A stretch of 37,705 bases of DNA from an uncultured Chloroflexota bacterium (GCA_937870985.1 CALMXF010000045.1:1-37705); one strand, 5' to 3'. Positions 7,849 through 16,626 are shown, numbered from the stretch's first letter. Notes: generated by a model not told the origin, from the letters alone. Numbers and translations: made by a program.

Positions 7849-7980
7849 CTAGCGCATCGTCGGGACGTGCGGATCGGCGGCTCGTTGCAGATAACTGCCT
7901 GCCGTCGCCGGAGCCGGCAGATAGTCTGAATCCCATAGAGATTCGGACCGTATCGTCGTAGGCTTTCGGTAGACAATCAC
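7849..7980 (-). CDS. Small protein or leader peptide of 43 residues, first gene of a short-ORF pair
   Basis: A GTG start at 7980 is preceded by a perfect GGAGG with five-base spacing (7986-7990). The frame runs 43 codons to TAG. The product begins VIVYRKPTTIRSESLW and is rich in Arg, Ser, Thr and Pro. It has no hydrophobic segment and matches no family I know. The consensus promoter lies 23 bases upstream of the start codon. An ideal promoter, an ideal ribosome binding site and an intact short frame argue that it is translated. Its function may lie in the act of translation rather than in the peptide. Confidence 0.6.
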   Translation of the reverse strand: MIVYRKPTTIRSESLWDSDYLPAPATAGSYLQRAADPHVPTMR

Positions 7981-8002
7981 TAGCGCCTCCTATCTAGACC
8001 AG

Positions 8003-8031
8003 ATCATACGATTACAGGAAGTGATTGTCAA
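8003..8031 (-). promoter_or_regulatory. Consensus housekeeping promoter of the short-ORF / ABC-F leader
   Basis: On the minus strand TTGACA (8026-8031) and TATGAT (8003-8008) are separated by exactly 17 nt, matching 11 of 12 consensus bases. The start is predicted near 7996, with the GGAGG of the first small ORF right after it. It is the best promoter in the window. Confidence 0.85.
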
Positions 8032-8197
8032 CTGTTTCTTATGATTCAGTTCAAGATTGGGAACCATCTGCTGGGAATCAGTCCGAATCACGGCTGACAG
8101 CGGCCAATTCGTCATGCGTCGCCCGGTATCGACGGGTTACCATTACGCCGGCTGGCGCGGCCCACCCGCCTGAAGCACCCGGAGGTAAGCGCAGACC

Positions 8198-9964
8198 GTG
8201 CTTCTCGAGCTCACGATCAACAATCTGGCGGTCATTCGCGAGACGCGAATCGCGTTCGGTCCAGGGCTGAATGTGCTGACTGGCGAAACCGGCGCCGGCA
8301 AGTCGATGGTGATCGATGCGCTCGGCGCGGTGCTCGGCGCGCGCGCTTCCGCCGAACTCGTTCGCACTGGGACCAGTAGCGCCCGGGTCGAGGCTATCTT
8401 CGACATCTCCGAGGACATCGCGCGCGATCGGATCCTTGCCACCCTTGCCGAGGCCGGCATCGATCAGGCCCCTGACGAGCCGCTGATCCTCAGCCGCGAT
8501 ATCAGCGCCGCCGGCCGCTCAACAGCGCGAATCGCCAACCGGGCTGTCACCGCTGGCCTTCTGACGCGCATCGGCGAGCTCCTGGTCGATATCCACGGCC
8601 AAAGCGATCACCTGTCGCTCTTACGCCCGGCTATCCAGCTGGATCTTCTCGATCACTTCACCGGGACCTCCGAGCTCCGCGCCGAGGTCGCCTCTGGCGT
8701 CACAAGCTGGAGTCAGCTACGTAGCCGCATTCGCGACTTCGACCAGGAACAGCGCCGAACAGCGCAGCGACTCGACCTGCTTCGGTATCAGGCAGAGGAG
8801 CTGTCGGCGGCCAACGTCCAGCCAGGCGAGGACGATACTCTCCAGCAGGAGCGCGCCCGCCTCGCCAACGCCGAACGCCTGCTCCGCGCATCCGCGGACG
8901 CACAGGCAGCGCTGACAGGTGACTCGTCCGTTGGTGACAACGCCGGCGCGATCGACCGTCTTCGCGCGGCGATCCGGGTAATCAGCGACATCGCCACGCT
9001 CGATATCGCGTTCGAGTCAACCCTCACACGCGCGAACGACGCCATCTTTGCGCTAGAAGATGTTGCCGCTGAGGTTCGAGATTATGCGGAGCGTGTCGAG
9101 CTCGACCCACGGCGTCTCGAGGCAGTCGAGGAGAGACTCGAGCTACTCCGCCTGCTGAAGCGGAAGTACGGGCCGACGCTTGCGGACGCGCTCATCTACA
9201 TGGGAGAAATCGCCAGAGAGCTTGCCAGCATCGAATCCGACGAGCACGATATCGACGCGCTGCGAGCCGACGAGGCGAACCTGCGTCAGCGACTGGGAGA
9301 CACGGCCGCCCGGCTCTCCTCCATCCGTCGCGCGGGCGCTGTGGAGCTCGCTCGTTCGGTGGAGCAATCGATTCGGGACCTGCAGATGGGGAGCGCGATC
9401 TTCGAGGTGCGCTTCGAGACGCTACCGGACGACGACGGGGTGCCTCTGGCCGACGGTACGCGCGTCGCGATCAACCACACCGGCGCCGATCGCATCACGT
9501 TCTACCTCGCCACAAACAGAGGCGAAACGCTCCGTCCTCTGGCGCGAGTTGCTTCTGGCGGGGAGACTGCGCGGCTGATGCTCGCGCTGAAATCGATCCT
9601 CGCGACTGCCGATGACACGCCGGTGCTGGTGTTCGACGAGGTGGACGTCGGGGTCGGCGGACGCAGCGGCCAGGTCGTCGGCGAGAAGCTCTGGAGACTC
9701 AGCGATCGCCATCAGGTGATCGTGATCTCCCATCTGCCCCAGATCGCTGCGTTCGCCGACCACCACATCATCTTGATAAAGCAAGAGGAAGAGGACAGGA
9801 CAGTGACCACCGCAATCACCGTTTCCGGCGACGCTCGCATCGATGAGGTCGCCGCAATGCTCGACGGGTTGCCGATCACGTCCGAATCACGCGCCAGCGC
9901 GAACGCGCTCCTTCAGCGAGCAGCAGGCTGGAAGACCGCGGATCGGTCTGCCGCGACGCGCTGA
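8198..9964 (+). CDS. recN: DNA repair protein RecN
   Basis: An SMC-like ATPase of 588 residues that acts in double-strand break repair. Walker A GETGAGKS lies at residues 29-36, followed by a long coiled-coil middle rich in Glu/Arg/Leu. ASGGETARLMLA is the signature motif, and Walker B VLVFDEVDVGVGG is at about 476-488, then VISHLPQIAAFADHH. Length and order fit RecN. GTG is the start, with GGAGGT eleven bases upstream. It is divergent from the short-ORF promoter at 8003-8031. Confidence 0.95.
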   Translation: MLLELTINNLAVIRETRIAFGPGLNVLTGETGAGKSMVIDALGAVLGARASAELVRTGTSSARVEAIFDISEDIARDRILATLAEAGIDQAPDEPLILSRDISAAGRSTARIANRAVTAGLLTRIGELLVDIHGQSDHLSLLRPAIQLDLLDHFTGTSELRAEVASGVTSWSQLRSRIRDFDQEQRRTAQRLDLLRYQAEELSAANVQPGEDDTLQQERARLANAERLLRASADAQAALTGDSSVGDNAGAIDRLRAAIRVISDIATLDIAFESTLTRANDAIFALEDVAAEVRDYAERVELDPRRLEAVEERLELLRLLKRKYGPTLADALIYMGEIARELASIESDEHDIDALRADEANLRQRLGDTAARLSSIRRAGAVELARSVEQSIRDLQMGSAIFEVRFETLPDDDGVPLADGTRVAINHTGADRITFYLATNRGETLRPLARVASGGETARLMLALKSILATADDTPVLVFDEVDVGVGGRSGQVVGEKLWRLSDRHQVIVISHLPQIAAFADHHIILIKQEEEDRTVTTAITVSGDARIDEVAAMLDGLPITSESRASANALLQRAAGWKTADRSAATR

Positions 9965-9970
9965 TATAAT
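9962..9970 (+). promoter_or_regulatory. Extended -10 promoter overlapping the recN stop codon
   Basis: TGATATAAT is a perfect extended -10. Its TGA is the recN stop codon. No good -35 is seen, which extended -10 promoters tolerate. Transcription would begin near 9977 and give ybaB a leader of about 45 nt. Confidence 0.5.
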
Positions 9971-10023
9971 CGCGGCGCCGTCGCCCGAGGCGACACGCCG
10001 CGCGACAGAAAGGACTGTCCCTG

Positions 10024-10326
10024 ATGCAGCCGAATATGCGGATGCTGCAACAGATGCAGAATCGGATCCAGAAGATCCAGGAGGAGCTTGGCGAGACAAT
10101 CGTCGAGGGCACTGCTGGCGGAGGAATGGTCACCGTGCAGGTGACCGGAATGAAGGCAGTCGTCGGCGTCAAGATCGCGCCGGACGCCCTGGGCCCGGAC
10201 GACGCCGAACTACTCGAAGACACGATCCTCGCCGCGATCAACGACGCAATGGAGAAGGCCGAAGAGCTTGCTGCCGACAAGATGTCGGCCGTGACCGGAG
10301 GCATTCGCATCCCCGGGATCATGTAA
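10024..10326 (+). CDS. ybaB: YbaB/EbfC-family nucleoid-associated protein
   Basis: A 100-residue protein has the YbaB pattern: an N-terminal helix MLQQMQNRIQKIQEELGE, a beta strand block around GGGMVTVQVTGMKAVVGVKI, and a C-terminal helix with AAINDAMEKAEEL ending near IPGIM. These dimeric proteins bind DNA along the nucleoid. The usual partners dnaX and recR are not adjacent here. AAAGGA precedes the ATG. Confidence 0.92.
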   Translation: MQPNMRMLQQMQNRIQKIQEELGETIVEGTAGGGMVTVQVTGMKAVVGVKIAPDALGPDDAELLEDTILAAINDAMEKAEELAADKMSAVTGGIRIPGIM

Positions 10327-10337
10327 TTCCAGGCAGC

Positions 10338-10931
10338 TCAGGCCCGAGATCGATAGCCGGCGACGCGCTCGTTCGCCGGCTTTCCGTTGCTCCGCGACAG
10401 CGAAAATAGCTCTGCCAACACGACCAGAACGAGAAGGAGTGTCCCGCTGGTCGGAGTGAGCGTGCCGATCCCGTGAAAGATGAGCAGCGCAACGACGAAG
10501 CTGGCCGCCAGATATCCCTGCCTGCGGGCGCGAACAACATCGTATCGGCGCGCATCATGTCGATAGAGCCGCAACCCTACAAGGAACGACGCGAGCGTGC
10601 AGACGGTTGCGAGCGCGGCCGTCAGCGCAAGAGTGAAGAACAGAAACTGCCCCATCGAAGGGGGTGAGTCCGGCCGGAGGAAGATGAGAGCGAAGCCGAG
10701 CGTCGACCAGGCCGCAATCCCCTCCAGATCGTATAGGGGGATGCGTGTCCATCTCCGCAGTGGGATGAATGTCGCGGTCGGAGCGGCGAAGAGCAAGAGA
10801 TAGGCAATGATCGCACGACCAGAGCGCATGCCATCGACGCCCGCGTCCGTCACTGCAACGAGCCGCCCAAGCGTGATCCATATCAGGCTGATCATGATCA
10901 GCGCGATAGCGCCGCCGATGAAACGCTTCAT
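10338..10931 (-). CDS. Small integral membrane protein of unknown function
   Basis: From the ATG at 10931 (GGGAG nine bases upstream) the product has 197 residues with about five hydrophobic segments: residues near 5-22, 39-54, 73-84, 93-118 and 140-180, the last probably two helices. Short Arg-rich loops suggest cytoplasmic faces. The frame reaches further upstream to 10988, but that stretch is polar and lacks a better ribosome binding site. I recognise no domain. It converges on ybaB and is divergent from the DUF951 gene. Confidence 0.7.
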   Translation of the reverse strand: MKRFIGGAIALIMISLIWITLGRLVAVTDAGVDGMRSGRAIIAYLLLFAAPTATFIPLRRWTRIPLYDLEGIAAWSTLGFALIFLRPDSPPSMGQFLFFTLALTAALATVCTLASFLVGLRLYRHDARRYDVVRARRQGYLAASFVVALLIFHGIGTLTPTSGTLLLVLVVLAELFSLSRSNGKPANERVAGYRSRA

Positions 10932-11043
10932 GTGTACGTACTCCCGGTGCGGAAGTGTAACAGGTCCACCATCCCCTCGGCCGATCATCTGGCTATACTT
11001 GAGCGATCGTCCATACGCCTATCCGTGGAGTCTTGACCGACCG

Positions 11044-11310
11044 ATGCCAGCCAGCGAACCGCTCCAGGTCTTCATTGGTGATGTGGTCAGGTTACGGAAA
11101 CCACATCCATGCGGTTCGCACGAGTGGACCGTCGTCCGGCTCGGCGCGGATATCGGGCTTCGCTGTCATGGCTGCAACCGCCGCGTGCTTCTCCCCCGCC
11201 GCGAGCTCGAGCGTCGGCTGAAGGGGTTCACCTCACGTGGGCCCGATTACCTGCCGATCCCACATGCGGCGGCAGAGACTGATACTCCCACCGAAATCAC
11301 CAGCTCGTGA
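11044..11310 (+). CDS. DUF951 family protein
   Basis: An 88-residue protein matches the DUF951 pattern: [17 protein letters not shown] (residues 12-28), [15 protein letters not shown] (30-44) and [15 protein letters not shown]. Cys23, Cys41 and Cys44 could bind metal. The C-terminal tail after about residue 62 is extra compared with the roughly 65-residue core. The function of the family is unknown. The gene overlaps the MFS gene by four bases (GTGA), so the two are probably translated together. The nearest ribosome binding site, GTGGAG, is somewhat far from the ATG. Confidence 0.85.
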   Translation: MPASEPLQVFIGDVVRLRKPHPCGSHEWTVVRLGADIGLRCHGCNRRVLLPRRELERRLKGFTSRGPDYLPIPHAAAETDTPTEITSS

Positions 11311-12659
11311 CAGCTCGACGCGACGCGGGCGTTGTCGAGGTGCTCCGAAATCAGGCATTCCTGCGGCTCTGGGTGGTCCAGGCAATGTCACAGACGGCCC
11401 AGAACATGATCAACTTCTCACTCCTGATCCTGGTTCGTCAGATCGTTGAGACTCAACACCTGTCTCAGGCGAATACCGCAATCTCACTCCTCGTGCTGGC
11501 CTTTTCGTCGCCGGCCGTCCTCTTCTCGGCGGTTGCCGGCGTTGTCGTCGAACGCGCCGACAAGCGAACGGTCATGATCGCCTCGAATGCGCTGCGGGTA
11601 GTCGGCGTCCTCGGGTTCCTCGTCCTCAATCCTGACTGGCCACCGCTGCTGACGCTTGCTGTGCTCTATTTCCTCACGTTCTTCCTCGGCACAGTAGGGC
11701 AGTTCTTCGGTCCGGCGCAGGCGGCCGCGATTCCGGTGATCGTGAATCCGCGCGAGCTGATGAGCGCCAACGCGCTGTTCAACCTGACCTTCACCGGCTC
11801 GCAGATCATTGGCTTCGCCGCGCTCGGGCCGATCGCGATCAAGGTGCTGGGCGTGCAGAACACGCTCATCGGTATCCTCGTGCTCTATGTGCTATCCACC
11901 GGTCTCGCCTTACTGCTCCCGAAGACTCCCCCGATCCCCCGCGACGAGCCAGACGAAACCGCGGCGCTCCGTCGCTTCATCGATGACGCGCGCGAGGGCG
12001 TTGTGTTTGTGCTCCAGAGTCCGTTATTGATCAAGGCGATCGTCTACCTGACGATGGCAACGACGACGTACCTGATGATCGCTGCCCTCGGGCCGGAGTT
12101 CATCGTCACGGTATTGAAGCTACCCAGCGAGGACATCGCCTACGTCGTCGCGCCGGCCGGCCTGGGCGTGGTGGCGGGCGCATTGCTGGTGAACAGGGTC
12201 GCGCGGTTCATCAGGCCAGTTCGGCTGGTCGACTATGGGTTGATCTCGGCGGGAATCTGGTTGGCGCTATTCGCGCTCAGCGAGCCGATCGGCGGGATCT
12301 TCGGCTTCGGCGGCGAAAATGTCGCGCGGGGGATCATCCTCTTCGCCGTCGGTTGCGCGGCGATGCTCGGCATCTCGAACGCATTTGTCCTGGTGCCAAG
12401 CCAGACGTTGCTGCAGGCTGGTAGTCCGCAGGAAGGTCTGGCGCGAGTTTATGCCACCTACTTTACGATCTCGAATGTGGCGTCCTTCGCCCCGGTTCTC
12501 TTTGCCGGCGCGTTCGCTGATCTGTTTGGCGTGCTGAAAGTCATCATCTTCATCGCGGTATTGCTGGTGATCATCGGCGTCTACAACCTGCGCCACACGA
12601 TCCCCGGCTTGCCAGATCACCCCGCCACAACGCCCGCAACGCCTGATCCGACCGGCTGA
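11307..12659 (+). CDS. Major facilitator superfamily transporter
   Basis: A 450-residue protein with about 12 hydrophobic helices. Its N-terminal [16 protein letters not shown] segment is typical of enterobactin-exporter-like MFS proteins. A polar loop at about residues 200-220 separates the two halves. The loop after helix 2 ([12 protein letters not shown]) resembles the conserved MFS motif A region. The GTG start overlaps the DUF951 stop codon, so translation is coupled. Probably an efflux or uptake carrier in the inner membrane; the substrate cannot be told. Confidence 0.88.
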   Translation: MTARRDAGVVEVLRNQAFLRLWVVQAMSQTAQNMINFSLLILVRQIVETQHLSQANTAISLLVLAFSSPAVLFSAVAGVVVERADKRTVMIASNALRVVGVLGFLVLNPDWPPLLTLAVLYFLTFFLGTVGQFFGPAQAAAIPVIVNPRELMSANALFNLTFTGSQIIGFAALGPIAIKVLGVQNTLIGILVLYVLSTGLALLLPKTPPIPRDEPDETAALRRFIDDAREGVVFVLQSPLLIKAIVYLTMATTTYLMIAALGPEFIVTVLKLPSEDIAYVVAPAGLGVVAGALLVNRVARFIRPVRLVDYGLISAGIWLALFALSEPIGGIFGFGGENVARGIILFAVGCAAMLGISNAFVLVPSQTLLQAGSPQEGLARVYATYFTISNVASFAPVLFAGAFADLFGVLKVIIFIAVLLVIIGVYNLRHTIPGLPDHPATTPATPDPTG

Positions 12660-12667
12660 CAGGCAGG

Positions 12668-13603
12668 TCAGGCAGTCAGCAACCGCGGCCCCAGCAGCAG
12701 ATCCAGCAACGCCATGCGGATGTAGACGCCGTTTCGCGCCTGTCGAAAGTACGCCGCACGCGGGTCTGAATCGACGAGCGTGTCGATCTCGTCAACACGG
12801 GGAAGCGGGTGCATCACGATCGCATTCTCGCCAAGCAGCTTCATGTGCTCCGACCCGAGTCGGTAGGAGCCGCTGACTCGGCGGTAGGATTCGACGCTCG
12901 GAAATCGCTCTTTCTGGACCCGTGTCATATAGATGACATCTGCGCGCGGCAGCGCCTCTTCGAGATCGTGAAGCTGTTCCCAAGCCACGCCATGGGTCTC
13001 CATGTAGGCCAGCACATCGCCGGACATTTCGATGCCGGGTGGCGCTACCAGCAGAACACGCGCATTCTCGGTTCTCGTCAGGAGCATCGCCAGCGAGCGC
13101 GGAGCGCGGCCAAAGCGCAGGTCGCCAACGAGCGCGACCGTCAGGTCGTCAATCCTGCCAAGCTCGTCATAGATCGTATAGAGGTCGAGCAGTGCCTGGG
13201 TCGGGTGTTCCCGCGGACCATCCCCAGCGTTCAGAATCGGCACCGACGCGACGGAGGCGGCCGTTTCGGCGGCGCCAGCGAGCGGATGCCGGATGGCGAT
13301 CGCGTCGGCGTATGCCTCAACGATGCGAATCGTGTCCTCGATCGACTCCCCCTTGACCGCCGATGACGTATGTTCGGCACTCTCGGAGGAGATGACGTTG
13401 CCGCCGAGGCGCAACATCGAGGATTCGAAGCTCAGCCGCGTGCGGGTGCTTGGCTCGAAGAAGAGCGTCGCGAGGATCTTGCCGTCCAGACGTTTGTCCC
13501 CGCCGGCCGCCACGACCCTGCGCATCTCGGCTGAGTGAGCTAGCAGCTGAAGCAGATCGCCCCGGCTGAACTGGTCGACCCTCAGGATATGCCTCGGTAG
13601 CAT
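12668..13603 (-). CDS. pyrB: Aspartate carbamoyltransferase catalytic chain
   Basis: This enzyme joins carbamoyl phosphate and aspartate in pyrimidine synthesis. Motifs in order are FEPSTRTRLSFE for carbamoyl phosphate binding, an SSAVKGES loop, GDGPREHPTQALLD, ALVGDLRFGRAPRSLA and MHPLPRVDEI. The ATG at 13603 gives 311 residues, the normal length, with AAGGAAG upstream. An in-frame GTG at 13624 is the alternative. No other pyr gene and no regulatory chain is nearby. TATAAT on the minus strand at 13647-13652 is a likely -10. The stop codon lies eight bases from the convergent MFS gene. Confidence 0.94.
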   Translation of the reverse strand: MLPRHILRVDQFSRGDLLQLLAHSAEMRRVVAAGGDKRLDGKILATLFFEPSTRTRLSFESSMLRLGGNVISSESAEHTSSAVKGESIEDTIRIVEAYADAIAIRHPLAGAAETAASVASVPILNAGDGPREHPTQALLDLYTIYDELGRIDDLTVALVGDLRFGRAPRSLAMLLTRTENARVLLVAPPGIEMSGDVLAYMETHGVAWEQLHDLEEALPRADVIYMTRVQKERFPSVESYRRVSGSYRLGSEHMKLLGENAIVMHPLPRVDEIDTLVDSDPRAAYFRQARNGVYIRMALLDLLLGPRLLTA

Positions 13604-13646
13604 CGCGCCCCACACTTCCTTCACATTATCGGCCGAGCCAACGTCG

Positions 13647-13652
13647 ATTATA
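13647..13652 (-). promoter_or_regulatory. Candidate -10 element for pyrB
   Basis: A perfect TATAAT reads toward pyrB, with a start predicted near 13640. No convincing -35 or extended -10 TG was found. Confidence 0.35.
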
Positions 13653-13669
13653 TCGGCGGCCCGGAATTT

Positions 13670-15085
13670 CTAGCGCAGGGTGCTGGGAAGAATATTCAGC
13701 TCGGCCCGATACTTGGCAACGGTGCGCCGGGCGATGCGCACCCCGCGACGGTTCAGCAGCTCGACAATGCGCTTGTCTGTGAGTGACTGCTCCTCCGTGC
13801 CGACCATCTCCTTGATCATGTCCTTCACGCTCAGCGACGGCGTGAAGAAGTTACTGAATGGGATGACCTGGCGAGTCGGAAGCATGACGAACTTGTTTGC
13901 GGTCGCGCGGCTAACGGTCGATTCGTGGACGCCGACCTGTTGCGCGACGGTGGCCCGAGTGAGCGGGTGCAACTGGCGGACACCGGCGCGGAGAAAATCC
14001 TCCTGTATCTCTGCGACGCAACGTGAGATACGCCCCAGCGTCTCGTGGCGCTGCTTGACGTTACCGAGAAACAGTCGCGCCCGGGCGACGTGATCGCGGA
14101 CATGCGCCCGCGTCGCGGCATCCATGTCGCCCGCCGTCCGATTCGTCTGCGCAACGTGTGCCATCCTGTCGTAAATATCGTTGACTCGCAGCCGAGAGTG
14201 ACGGGATTCGACCACTTCGACGATCAGCTCATTGTCGACGATGCTAATGACGACATCTGGCGCAACGTAGGCGGATTCCACCGGCGATCTCCACTCCTGG
14301 GCTTCCTGCCGCTGGAGTGGGAATGGGGTCAGATTACTGCGGATGAAGTCCCGCGCGTCGTCGACGACCTCGGGCGTCACCCCAAGCTCACGGGCGATCA
14401 ACCCGAACTTGTGCCCGCCGAGCTCATCGAGATATCGATCGACGATCTGTTCGACAGCCATCGGAATCTCGACTCCATTGTCATCGAGGTGGTGAAGTTG
14501 GAGGACGAGACACTCGCGCAGATCTCGCGCACCGACGCCAACCGGGGCAAGCGCCTGCACCGCGGCCAGTGCCCACTCAATATCGGTTGTCTCGACGCCG
14601 AACAGCGTCTCGACCATCTCCATGTCGGCATCGATGTAGCCCCGCTCGTCGAGCGAGTCCAGCAGATAGTTACCGATTCGCAGCAGGTCGTCGCCAAGGA
14701 GCGTCGGGAGGTCGAGAGCGATGCGATCGCGGAGACTGACTGCTTCTCCGACGAGCGTCATCGGATCAAAGTCGTCGGAGTCATCCCGGGTGATCGAACT
14801 CTGGTAGGCAATCTCCGGGTGGTCCTCCCATGACTCCTGAAACGGCGACTCGGCATGGTTGATCATGCAGGTGGCACAGAAGGTTCCTTCAAGAACGCCA
14901 CCGCATCGCGGACAGATCGCTTCGTCGGAGACCTCGAGCGCAGGATTCGAGTCGAGCTCCTGGTTGATGACGACTTCCAGCTCCTGGCGGGAGAGGCTCA
15001 GAATGTAGTTGGCCTCGATCAGGCTGGGCGACACCCACTGGCGTTGCTCGATGTTGAGATCGTACCCGGCCTCCATACGCCTCAT
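13670..15085 (-). CDS. rpoN: RNA polymerase sigma-54 factor with inserted zinc ribbon
   Basis: The ATG at 15085 (AGAAGGGGG nine bases upstream) gives 471 residues. A frame extension to 15148 lacks a good ribosome binding site. Region I shows the IEQRQWVSPSLIEANYILSL activator-contact helix and NQELDSNPALE. The core-binding part follows, with the helix-turn-helix region around HESTVSRATANKF. The RpoN box ARRTVAKYR at 452-460 contacts the -24 element. Odd: residues 58-73 form CPRC-x8-CATC, a zinc-ribbon-like knuckle between region I and the core-binding domain that classical sigma-54 lacks. TATGAT at 15152-15157 (minus) may be its -10. No enhancer-binding activator gene lies in the window. Confidence 0.95.
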   Translation of the reverse strand: MRRMEAGYDLNIEQRQWVSPSLIEANYILSLSRQELEVVINQELDSNPALEVSDEAICPRCGGVLEGTFCATCMINHAESPFQESWEDHPEIAYQSSITRDDSDDFDPMTLVGEAVSLRDRIALDLPTLLGDDLLRIGNYLLDSLDERGYIDADMEMVETLFGVETTDIEWALAAVQALAPVGVGARDLRECLVLQLHHLDDNGVEIPMAVEQIVDRYLDELGGHKFGLIARELGVTPEVVDDARDFIRSNLTPFPLQRQEAQEWRSPVESAYVAPDVVISIVDNELIVEVVESRHSRLRVNDIYDRMAHVAQTNRTAGDMDAATRAHVRDHVARARLFLGNVKQRHETLGRISRCVAEIQEDFLRAGVRQLHPLTRATVAQQVGVHESTVSRATANKFVMLPTRQVIPFSNFFTPSLSVKDMIKEMVGTEEQSLTDKRIVELLNRRGVRIARRTVAKYRAELNILPSTLR

Positions 15086-15258
15086 CGCGAATCGCCCCCT
15101 TCTCCCACAGTCCCGGCTCATCGCTCTGAACGCGGGCTGTATGGACATCGTATCATAGCGCTGGCGCGATTCTTGCTATAGGTAATTCACTCGCTTCATC
15201 ATCGCTCTGTCAGCGCAGGATGCCGCGCAGGAAACCCCCGAGAACGGGCATAGTGAGT

Positions 15259-15289
15259 CGTCTGCTATGATGACTTGACAAGTCAGACG
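15259..15289 (+). promoter_or_regulatory. Extended -10 promoter with overlapping palindrome, upstream of the CBS-type site-2 protease
   Basis: TGCTATGAT (15263-15271) is an extended -10 with start near 15278. Overlapping the start is a near-perfect palindrome, TGACTT-GAC-AAGTCA (15271-15285), flanked by CGTCTG (15259-15264) and CAGACG (15284-15289). The arrangement suits a repressor site covering the promoter. No -35 was found. Confidence 0.45.
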
Positions 15290-15334
15290 CGCGGGCTGGG
15301 CCGGCGCGTCCAGCTCAGTAGTGGATCGAGGAAC

Positions 15335-16483
15335 GTGTTCGGCAGAACGATTCCGCTTGGCAGCGCGCGTGGAATCCCGATCAGGGTCCATCCGACGTTC
15401 CTGATCGTGATGCTCTGGGCGGTCTACCAGTGGGGAATACGCGCGGAAGCCGGCCCGGCCGGCGTTATCTTCGGGCTCGTGACGCTGCTTTGCGTGTTCG
15501 GCTGCGTGCTATTACACGAATTGGCCCACGCAATCGCAGCATTGCGCTACGGAGTCCGCGTGAGAGACATCACGCTCCTACCGGTCGGTGGGGTCGCGCG
15601 AGTCGAATACGCGCCGCTGACTCCCCGATCCGAGACAGTCATCGCGTTGGCCGGCCCGGCCGTTAATCTGGCGATCGTCATCCTGTTGCTACCAATCGTC
15701 ATGGTGATCGCGGCGACGCGCCATATCAGCGATCCCCTTTCACTGGTGCTTCTGATCGACGAAATCTCGCCGGCCGGCTTTGTCATCTATATCTGGATCG
15801 CCAATATTCTGTTGGCCACATTCAACATGCTGCCAGCGTTCCCGATGGACGGCGGCCGCGTCCTCCGCGCCATCCTCGCATCGTTTCGAGGTCAACTCCA
15901 GGCGACGCGCATCGCGGTGGCAGTCGGTGGCGCCATCGCCATCCTGCTCGCCACTGCCGGACTGATGATCGGTGACTATTTCATGCCGATGATCAGCCTG
16001 TTCGTGGTCGTCGCCGCGTACATGGAGTTTCGTCACGTCACAACCGAGTCGTCACTGCGAGGGCTTCCAGTCGGTCAATATGCGCTGTGGGATGGAGGCG
16101 GGATCGGGCCAGACGAGCCATTGGCCCACGCTATCTCCGGTGGGCCGCGCGACCTCGTCGTCGTCGACGGCGGTGTGGTTGTCGGAATGCTCTGGCGGCG
16201 TGACCTGTTGGACAATCTGGCCGGCGGCCACCGTCACCTGAAGGTTGCCGACCTCATGGACCGCAAGGTCCATGTCGTCGAATCAATGGATTCACTCTAC
16301 GATGTCCACCTCTGGCTCAACGAGTCCGAGCTGCCAGCAGTGCCGGTCGTCGAACAAGGACGCTACCGTGGTGTATTCACTGCTGATCGGTTCTGGCATC
16401 TCTACGACCACATTCAGGGTCGCAAATTCGGCCGATATCGGCAGCGCATTCTCACGCTGCGGCGTCGGCTGGGGCAGGTCTGA
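15335..16483 (+). CDS. Site-2 protease family (M50) membrane metalloprotease with CBS domains
   Basis: The protein has 382 residues from the GTG at 15335. The family typically begins FGRTIPLGSARGIPI just before the first helix, and GAGG precedes this codon. A longer frame from TTG 15275 would place the start codon at the predicted transcription start. Catalytic HELAH lies at 61-65 and the second zinc ligand is in NMLPAFPMDGG (164-174). About six hydrophobic helices are followed by a cytosolic C-terminal half with two CBS-like units (about 245-365). Such proteases cut membrane-embedded substrates, often anti-sigma factors, and CBS modules may sense nucleotides. The substrate is unknown. Confidence 0.88.
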   Translation: MFGRTIPLGSARGIPIRVHPTFLIVMLWAVYQWGIRAEAGPAGVIFGLVTLLCVFGCVLLHELAHAIAALRYGVRVRDITLLPVGGVARVEYAPLTPRSETVIALAGPAVNLAIVILLLPIVMVIAATRHISDPLSLVLLIDEISPAGFVIYIWIANILLATFNMLPAFPMDGGRVLRAILASFRGQLQATRIAVAVGGAIAILLATAGLMIGDYFMPMISLFVVVAAYMEFRHVTTESSLRGLPVGQYALWDGGGIGPDEPLAHAISGGPRDLVVVDGGVVVGMLWRRDLLDNLAGGHRHLKVADLMDRKVHVVESMDSLYDVHLWLNESELPAVPVVEQGRYRGVFTADRFWHLYDHIQGRKFGRYRQRILTLRRRLGQV

Positions 16484-16553
16484 CGGCACAGCGCAGGCGA
16501 CTGGATCCGTGAGACGGCAATGAGACTCAGTTGCAGGAGACAATCATTCGCGC

Positions 16554-16582
16554 TTGCCCACCCGAACGAACAGGTGTACGAT
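16554..16582 (+). promoter_or_regulatory. Candidate promoter of the iscR-like gene
   Basis: TTGCCC (16554-16559) and TACGAT (16577-16582) are 17 nt apart, with 4 of 6 matches each. The start would be near 16590, just ahead of the AAAGGAC ribosome binding site. Confidence 0.35.
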
Positions 16583-16626
16583 TCGACGAGCACCATCCTG
16601 GCGGGATCGCGAAAGGACGCCGCCGC

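Noticed and set aside
14045-14833. 262-residue frame antisense to rpoN
   Set aside because: Mirror frame of a well-supported gene; no ribosome binding site and no domain.
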